DNA from: Ahaetulla prasina
Lineage: Eukaryota > Chordata > Lepidosauria > Squamata > Colubridae
Length of the DNA stretch: 64,000 nt
Reading direction: 5' to 3'
Assembly: GCF_028640845.1 (NCBI RefSeq)
Contig: NC_080543.1
Span: forward strand, 97,639,825 to 97,703,824
Made by a program: the position numbers and the translations under genes
The notes under the pieces: generated by a model
Database searches by the model: none
What the model was told of the DNA's origin: nothing
The model's input: only the letters and a program-made list of their open reading frames with translations
In this document: positions 36,501 to 45,800 of the stretch, piece by piece
How positions within the stretch are numbered: position 1 is the first letter of the stretch
Layout of the letters: each line of letters opens with the position of its first letter

Positions 36501-39500
36501 TCTGCCCACCTTCCAGGTCATCATTACCTGTTTTTTACCCTCTCCGCATGCGCAGAAGGGTTTCGCTCACGCGCAGAGTGTGTGCACTTCTAAACCGGTA
36601 GGGAAGATAAGTAGATTTCACCCCTATCTTGAGGATCTGAGTATTTATTCCAGCAGATAACAAGAAGTTTTTGTATTTTTAAACTGTATCTGGCATATTC
36701 TTTCAATTGAAATCTGCATGTGTTCTGTGAATTTCCAGTATTTGTGAAGTTATTTAGTTTTAGGCAATAGGCGCACCGTCATCACAAGAGTAGATAGTAT
36801 TAAACAGATATATTTAATTAAAATATTTCATGTTTCTTTCTTTCTTTATTTTTTATTTATTTATTTTGTCACAACAGTTTATATAAGCATAAGCATGAAA
36901 TAACTATACAACATATAAGCATATATATAAGCTTAAGTATGTGATAACTATATTGATTGGATATAATGAAAGGAAACAATAGACAGGAACGGTAGGGACG
37001 CTTGTTATGCACGCCCCTTACAGACCTTATGCACGCCCCTTACAGACCTCTTAGGAATGGGGTGAGGCCAATAGTAAACAGTTTTTGGTTAAAGCTTTGG
37101 GGATTTTGGGAAGAGACCACAGAGTCAGATAGTGTATTCCAAGTATTAACAACTCTGTTACTGAAATCATATTTTCTGCAATCAAGGTTGGAGTGGTTAA
37201 CATTAAGCTTAAATCTATTGTGTGCTCGTGTATTGTTGCAATTGAAGCTGAAGTAGTCTTCAACAAGAAGGACATTGCAATAGATGATTCTATGAGTTAA
37301 ACTCAGGTCATATCGAAGGCGGCGGAGTTCTAAGTTTTCTAAACCCAGGATTTCAAGTCTGGTGGCATAAGGTATTTTGTTGTATTCAGAGGAGTGGAGA
37401 ACTCTTCTTGTAAAATATTTCTGGACACGTTCAATTGTATTGATGTCTGAAATGTGGTATGGGTTCCAGACAGGCAAGCTGTTTTCAAGAATTGGTCTAG
37501 CAAATGTTTTATATGCTCTGGTTAGTAGTGTAGTGTTTCTGGAGAAGAAGCTACGCAAGATAAGGTTTACAACTCTTAAAGCCTTTTTTGCGATGTAGTT
37601 GCACTAAACATTTAGTGTTTAGATTCTTTTTTCCAATGTGTAAGACAGAGCATTTGCTGGTTGAGATTTGGAGTTGCCAAGTTTTAGACCATTCTGACAC
37701 AAAGTCAAGGTCTTTTTGAAGGGTAGCTGTATTGTTGGTGGTGTTAAATAGTTTGACATCGTCCGCAAAGAGAACACAATTACCTATAATATGTTCACAA
37801 GAGATCATTAATGTATAATATGAAGAGTGTTGGTCCAAGAACGCTGCCTTGTGGAATGCCGCTATTGACAGGAACAGGGTTTGATAGAATACTGCCAATT
37901 TTGACCACTTGTTGTCTATTTGACAGGAAAGCTGTTATCCAATTGTGGAGGGGTCCTGAAATGCCATAGGATTTTAGTTTGAGGAGAAGTTTATCATGTA
38001 CTACTGAGTCAAAAGCTTTACAGAAGTCTGTGTAAATTGCATCTATTGCTTTGCCTTGATCAAGATTTGTAGTCCATATGTTTTTGCAGTGGAGAAGTTG
38101 TAAATTACATGATAATTTTTTTCTGAAAATTTGTTTATTAGAGAGTAGGTTGTTTGTTTCTAGGTGGAGGGTAATGGATTGGTTGATGATAGATTCCATT
38201 ACTTTGCAGGTGATGCAGCATAGAGAGATTGGTCTGTAATTTTCAACTAGACTGGGGTCTCCTTTTTTGAAGACAGGGATGGCCGTGGCTAATGACCAAA
38301 GTTTGGGAAAGGAACTGGTCATGAAAGCTTTTTCAAAGATTATGCTTAGGGGTTCTGCTATATTAGTGGAAAGCTTTTTTAAGAAGTATGAAGTAGTCCA
38401 TCAGGTCCAATAGATAGGGATGGTTTCAGTTTGCAAAGAGCTTTTTCAACATTATCTTCTGTGAAATCTATTTGTGTTAGCTCGTTGTACTCATTGTTGG
38501 TACGATTGGGGGATGTCGGATATGAGCTATTACTGTTAACAAAGACTGAGCCAAAGAATGTGTTAAAGAGATTTGCTTTAACTGTTTCATCATTATATTC
38601 TTTGCCGTTAGATTCTTTTAGTGGTGGGATGAATCTCGAGTCTTTAACTTTGTTGTTTACAAAATTATAAAAGCACGATTGGAATTAGTGCGCAGAAGGT
38701 CTTCTTCTTGCTTGGTGTGGTAATTGGTGCATTCAATTTTTATTTGGTTGCATATATTTCTGTAGTGGTTTTTGAAATTAGCTACATAGCCCTTTTTGTT
38801 TCTTCTCCAAAGGGATTTTTTTTTTGGATTGGAGCTTTTTTATTGGTATGAGTAATTTGTTTTTTCTGATTTTGGTGGTGGTTTGTGGTACGTAAAGTTT
38901 AATGCCTCTATTGACTTCAAGTAGGAAAACTTTATAATAGTCTTCAGCAGTGATACAGGTTGAGAATAGATTTTGCCAGTCAAGAGATGAGAGGTCGATG
39001 TTTATAAGGTCATCATTGGCTTTTTTGAAATTGTAGTTTGGAATACCATTATTATGATGATTTTTGTAAGGGGGTAAATTGAAACTACTTTTGTAAGGGG
39101 GTAAATTGAAACTATCATGTTGTAGTCCATAAATTGAGTTTGTGTTGTTGCAGAAGATGAGGTCAAGGCAGTTGTTTAGTCTTGTATTGTTAGTTACTGG
39201 TTGTTCAAGACCTAGATTTGTAACAGCGTTGTATAGAGTAGTATGGATGGGTTCAGTTGTACATTTGTTTGTTATCCAGTTAATAAGAGGTAGATTGAGG
39301 TCACCCAGGAAGATGAGAGGATATGGGCAAGAGATAGCCCATGTTAGTAGTGTGGTTAACATGTTCGCATGTGCGATGTCGTAGTCAGGGGCTCTGTAGA
39401 TAGTAAGAATCGAAGTGTGATGTTAAGGGACAGGTCGCATAGAATAGTTTCAGGAAGAGCAAGTTTATGTGCAACTTGAATATTTTTTAGATTCAGTGAC

Positions 39501-42500
39501 TTCTTCTATTACATTATCCTGATATTCTTATGCCACAGTAGATCTTGGCAACTAGGTGCTGTATGTAAGTGAAACAAAAGATGAGGCTTTGCTTTAATAC
39601 TGGGCAAATGACAAGATCTAAATTTCTATTCTGAATACATTTAACTTCAATTTAAATGTGCTCAAATTAAGATGCTGAGCGTGACCCAATTTATATAAAT
39701 CAATATAATTATACTTAATTATTTCCTTCTTTTCTTTTTCTGTTTATATTTTCTTTTGGTGTTGTTAGGGTTCTTTCTGGAAAACAAATAATAGAAGTAA
39801 AGTTAAATATTTCCAAAGTGAAAGACAGAAATTATGGAAAATATCTGTGTGAAGTATGGACTCAACATGTGACACAAGTAGCATATATAGTGCTAAACTA
39901 CCCAGGTAAGTTTATGTATAAGTCTATATAGTTATGTATATCTTTTACATACCCAATATAGAGAAAAGGTGCTTTGCTTGTTTATAAAGACAAACAAACA
40001 TCCATGAGAATTTTGCTAATCTTTATGTACTCTCTTATGAAACACCTTTTTTTTTCTTTTTGAGGATATTAGATTATGCTCTGGGATGGGCGCAGTAGAC
40101 TTGTACTTATTCTAATCTAGAAACAGTCTTTAACCCTAAATGGTAAGGGGGAGTTGCAAACTATAGCCACATAACCACTTAAAATAATGAATTATATTTT
40201 ATTAGATTATGGGAACTGAATTGTATATAAATAAAAAAAACATTGTTTGGAAAAATATTCCTGAGGTATTTTCATCCTGTAAAGCTCTGCTTAATTCTAT
40301 AGTCCAATGAGAAAAAATGTCACTATCTAAAAAAAAAGAAAGGAAGAAGCAAGTGTTGACACTTGTTCTATCTAGAAATACTTGGGATAGACTAGGAAAG
40401 CTAGGTAAGTCAGAGTTGGATAATATGGCTAGAGGTTATTGCTAGTACTTTCCACCAGTGACATTCAGTTGGCTTTCTCAGTGGACCTTCTCTTCTGAAA
40501 GAAGATAATGCCCATGAAAATGCCCAGAGGACAGATTAAATGACAAAGTTGGCTGCATATGCCTTTTTGAACCAATGCTCCACCCAAGGTCAGATTAATA
40601 TCAACCTGGAAAGCTTTTTGGAGTTTGATGGTATCAGAATTCCCTGCTAATAAAAATGTTTTTATTTATTAAAAATAAACCGAAAGGTTTATTTTGCTAT
40701 TGACTTTGAAGTGGTATTACACTTTTGTTATTTTATTTTTGTACCATTTATAAAAATTTTTGAGATTGAATGACCTATCATTTACAAGAATAAATAAACT
40801 TTAAAAGCTATGATGAAAAGTAATGCCAAGCATCATCAGCTTAATCATTTTCTCTTTGGCAATAAAAGGTGTTACTTGGATAATCTTCAGACGTTAGAAG
40901 CCTCTTTTCAAAAGAATTAAATATTTTATGAGAATTTGCTTAGAAAAAATGATAGTAAAAAAATGATAGTAAAATAGAAATTGTATAAATTGCTCATTTT
41001 ATAAATACCTTATGGCGCTTACTAAGAATGCTTTCCCTTCTCTCCTCTCCTCTCCTCTCCCTTCCCCTCCCCCTTCTGTTTTCCTTTTTTTTTTTTGCCA
41101 ATACAGCTCCAAACGTTCAGATTTATGTGATTGGAGGATTGATTTCACCATTGTTTATTATAATAGCATCACTGCTTACTTACAAATTTTTCAAAGTTGA
41201 CATTACCCTTTGGTACCGGGATTCTTGCCAACATCTCAGCAAAGGAAGTAAGTTCAGCTTCAGTCATTTGATGCCCTCTGATAAAGAATAAAGTTTTTGA
41301 TGTTTTCTAAATAGTTTGCAACTTTTCTTTGACTTTTTGTCTTACCATTTCTGCTCAAAGGGACTAGTATACAATTTATTGTTAATACAAAGAATATACT
41401 TTAATGTTTTGGGATTGCATTAATGAATTAAGAACTGTGGGTTCCCTAAGTGCTCCAATATTGGATTGCTGATTATAAATCTTGTGAAATTTAACCTCTT
41501 GAGTATCTATGGAGATTCTTAATCATCCAGGTCATGGTTGTCCCAAAGGTGCTTCTCTAAAAGGCATTTGAACTTTCTTGATTTTTCCTTGAAAACATTT
41601 TTTAATCCAAGTCATGGAGGCCACTTTGGGATTTATCTGTATCCTCGGAGTCACCGGAATCAGAGTGCAAATGGGTGTGGAGCCTTCTTGGGACTGCTGA
41701 AAGGACTGTATTGTAGATAGATAGGTGGTGTCATATCCCTGCCCCTTTGTCTTTGAACCCTCTTTCAAATCATTGGTCCTCTCTGTCCAGAATGTGAACT
41801 TTAAAGTTTAAAGTTCACATTCTTGAGCTTTGAAGTTCACATTCTGGACACATTCTGGAACTTCAAACTTCCAGAAGGAAAAGACAAAGAAAAGAACCAG
41901 GGAAATCCAGTTGCCTTTTGGAAAAGCACCTTTGGGTTAAATTCTTGAGATAAACTATCATACTTTTGAGAATAGTCAGTCAGACAGTAGGGTGCAACAT
42001 TGCTATTTTGATTTATTCTATGAGAGAATACAGTAGTTACTAAGACAAATACAGTCTTGCAGACAAATACAATAGTTACTAAGAGAAAAGGCCTTTTTAT
42101 CTTATATAAAAAGCCTGTGTTTTTGAATAAATGATAGATTTGTGAAAAATCAACCTGCTCTAGCAACAAAGATTTCTTATTACAGATATATATAAAATCT
42201 CAAAATTATTCTTCCAAATATTGATGAGTTTGTTTAAAAAAACAGGAGCATTTTTTTTCATTTGTGGTGGTTATGTAAAAAATCTATAACCTTTTGGTGT
42301 AAAATATTTAGGGAAATTAGTAACATCAATAAACATTGGATTGAAATGTTAGGCCTGATGCATTTATAAGGCCTGAACTTAAAAACAAAGAATTTATCTG
42401 TTTCATTCATAATTCAATAAAAGCAGTAGAAAAAAATGAAACCAAAGTGAATGACAAAACTGAAATTCCTTGATTGTTTTATCTACTGATTTTGTTTCAA

Positions 42501-42790
42501 AGTAGAATTTTTGAGCTGTAATTTTGAACTTTGTGGATTTTTTTTCTCTATTAAAAACAAAACAAAATGAAGAGGACAAGATTTGGACACTTTTCTACAC
42601 TCTAACTTCTTGTCTTGTATTGTTAGAAAAGGGCAGAAGAATATAGGAAATATAGAAAATAAAACTTCTATAAAGTCTTGTACTGTATACCGATATCAAT
42701 TAACTGCTATATCCTTTGTATATGATCTTGTATACTCTGCAGGACTTGCCTAGGCAGTCACTGGAAGAACACTGACTTAAAGGCATGAAA

Positions 42791-42832
<42 letters not shown>

Positions 42833-45800
42833 CTGTCTGACTGACTGACTGACTAATTGACTGGCTGACTTACTTATTACAGATATTTCTATGCTCCAAA
42901 ACGACACTAAGTGACATTAGTATTATGTCAGAAATGAAAGGAATGGAGAAAATGATTTGAATAGTAATACTTTGTTTAAGGTGTAGTCTGGAAAATGAGA
43001 TACTGTATTGGATTTTCATTAGTGACCTGCCTTTCCTGTAAAGAATTTTAGCTCTAACATACATACAGCATTGTTACCTGTATTAGCTTTCTAACAATCC
43101 AATAGACTAACTCAAGATAGTTTTCATACCAGATTATTCAGGAAGCTTTAGTAGGTGTCAAATTTTGAAATGCTGCTGGTCTAATATTTGAATTCTGCTG
43201 TTCCAATTGCCAGGCTTAACGCATCCCGACCAAACCTAAACTGACTTCCCAAATATATGTAATCATTTATCTAATATTAATCTCCATAAGTTAGATGTTA
43301 AGTCATAAAAAATGAGAGGGAATGTTTGATTAATAAGTTTACATTGTGGCATTTTTTCCCACCATAACCTTTAACTTGAAGTTATTATGAGCGCCAGCTG
43401 TTTAATTAGTGATATTAAAGTATTGGTTGATCTATGCTGATGTCTTTTTATGCCTCAGCTGGATGTATTATTGCCTTAGCTAATAATTCAGGCACATGAA
43501 ATGTAAATTTCTGTAATAAATTATTCCTATAAATGTTCTGATTAACACAGAGTTGGTTTTTCTCTTTCCTTCTAGTTTCAGATGAAAAAGTCTATGATGC
43601 ATATGTGTTATATCCTCACAATATATCAGGCTATGTATATTTGACAGAAACATTTGTCTTCAAATTATTACCTGAAATCCTAGAAAAACAGTGTGGCTAT
43701 AAGCTCTTTATTCTTGGAAGGGATGATGTGCCGGGGCAAGGTATGTATCTTTAATATCTGTGCTTAGAATTTTTAAATTGTTCCTTAAAGGGCAACTCTT
43801 AAGTAAATGTTTTGAAATGCTGATCTGGTGATAAATTCCTGATTGAGGTTTAAAATATGCACTATTTTGAGAACAAACACAGTTGTGTCACTTGAGCAAT
43901 ATATGGATAAGGATAAAAGAATTCCCTGTTATCACAGTTAGAACTTCATATACATTCAAGGATTAGGACATAATTATTGGTAGAAAATGACTTCTGTGGA
44001 AATGGATAGATTCCCATGTTTGTATTTGACAGAATAGAATTGACTTTAGTGAGCCTGCCAAGTGTCAGTGCAGCTTACAATCTACATTAGGAGTTATGGT
44101 CTTCCTGCCTTTGACTTAAAAATACCTGGACAATAAGAAGTTAAATTGTTGCACAAAGAATTTCTGCTATAAAAATTCAAACTGATACAATTACTGTCAG
44201 TAAGGCTGGTATGCAGAGATAAGCTACTACAGATATAATTTACAATGTACAAATATTTAACTCCCAAAATATATTAGAAAGGTGTTTCCCTGTAAAAGAT
44301 TTGAGCAGCTAGATACAATGGTAAAATATGGAAGGTTAACATAACATACATAATAACAGAGTTGGAAGGGTCTTTGGAGGTCTTCTAGTCCAACCCCCTG
44401 CCCAGGCAGGAAACCCTACACCATATACCTGCAAAGGTATAATTGAGTCCCCTATTATGAAGGTACATGTATTTGTGGCCTATCAGGGACTGATTATATA
44501 TATTGCATATATTATTTGAGTGTAATTGTATGGCATACAGAGAGATCATTATGCTGAACCATGTATTTATAAGGCAAAAAGCTGATTGGGACCCATATCT
44601 TAGAACAGCATGTTTTATGTGCAGTTAGAATATAAATGTTATCCATAAACTGGTCTCCTTATTGACTAAAATAATGCAATTCAGAGAAGTATGTATAATA
44701 TAGTTATGAGTGAGGTAAATTTTAAAGATGATAAGGACAGGAGATTAGCTTTTGTATTTAATTATTTTGTTAAAGTTTGTCACATTTTTTGTAATGTGAT
44801 ATGGCCTTACAGCTAATTAATAAAGTGTTAGTGTATTATATTGTATAGCATTCCTGACATCACTAAAAAAGTATTTTGTCCTTAGTACTTTCCTTCTGAA
44901 ATTCACTTCCTTAGAAATGTCCCTTTCTTTTTATTTACTATTAGCCCCAAGATACAGATCAGACCAAGAAAACAATTCCATATTAAGACTATAAACATAT
45001 AGTCAAATTGGCTATGGTAAATAGAACCTTGCAAGTCTCCTTGTGGTTTACCTCCTCCCCCTCCTATATTGCTATGAATTTGGGTTATTTCTGTCTGAGA
45101 TGTTTCACGTTCCTCCTTCATGGATTGGATTAAGCAATATTTTCCTTCTTTTTGCTTTGGTATTCTTTATTTGCGTCTCTTCCCTAAGATTATAGCTTCT
45201 TTATTCTCCACATTTATATTTTCCCTTTTGGATTTTCAGTTCTGAGCAGGGGGTTGGACTAGATGTCCTCCAAGGTCCATTCCAACTCTGTTACTGTTAC
45301 CCCTTGAATCTAGTGCTATCTCAATATCCTTCTCTTTCTTTTATTGTACTTATTTTTCAATGGCAATATGAGAATATTGATTATGAGACCAACATTGCAT
45401 TATATAGAATTGTATAACGTAAAAAAAGAAAGTGATAAATGATGTGCAAGAGAAGGATAAAAGGAGGACACTGGTCTGGTTGTGTCCCTTTCTTTTCCAC
45501 ACTATTGTTTAATTGTTTAAACAATATGTCTGCCTGGACAAAATGTGTCCTAATGTCTCTGGGTAGTTTTGAAAAAGTGTCATTAGAAATGACAAGCCTT
45601 TTTTACTTGGAGACATCTGCCTTGTCTTTGTATGTTCTATCTGCTATGAAACTTTTGGCCAGAAAAGGAGAAAGTTAGATTTGTCTGTGTAACTCAGTGG
45701 TTCTCAACCTTTATAGTGCTGTGACCTCTTCCCCACGATGTGGCGACCCCAACCGCAGAAGGGGAAAAAAGCGGCAAATTGTTTTTTTGAATTTATTGCG

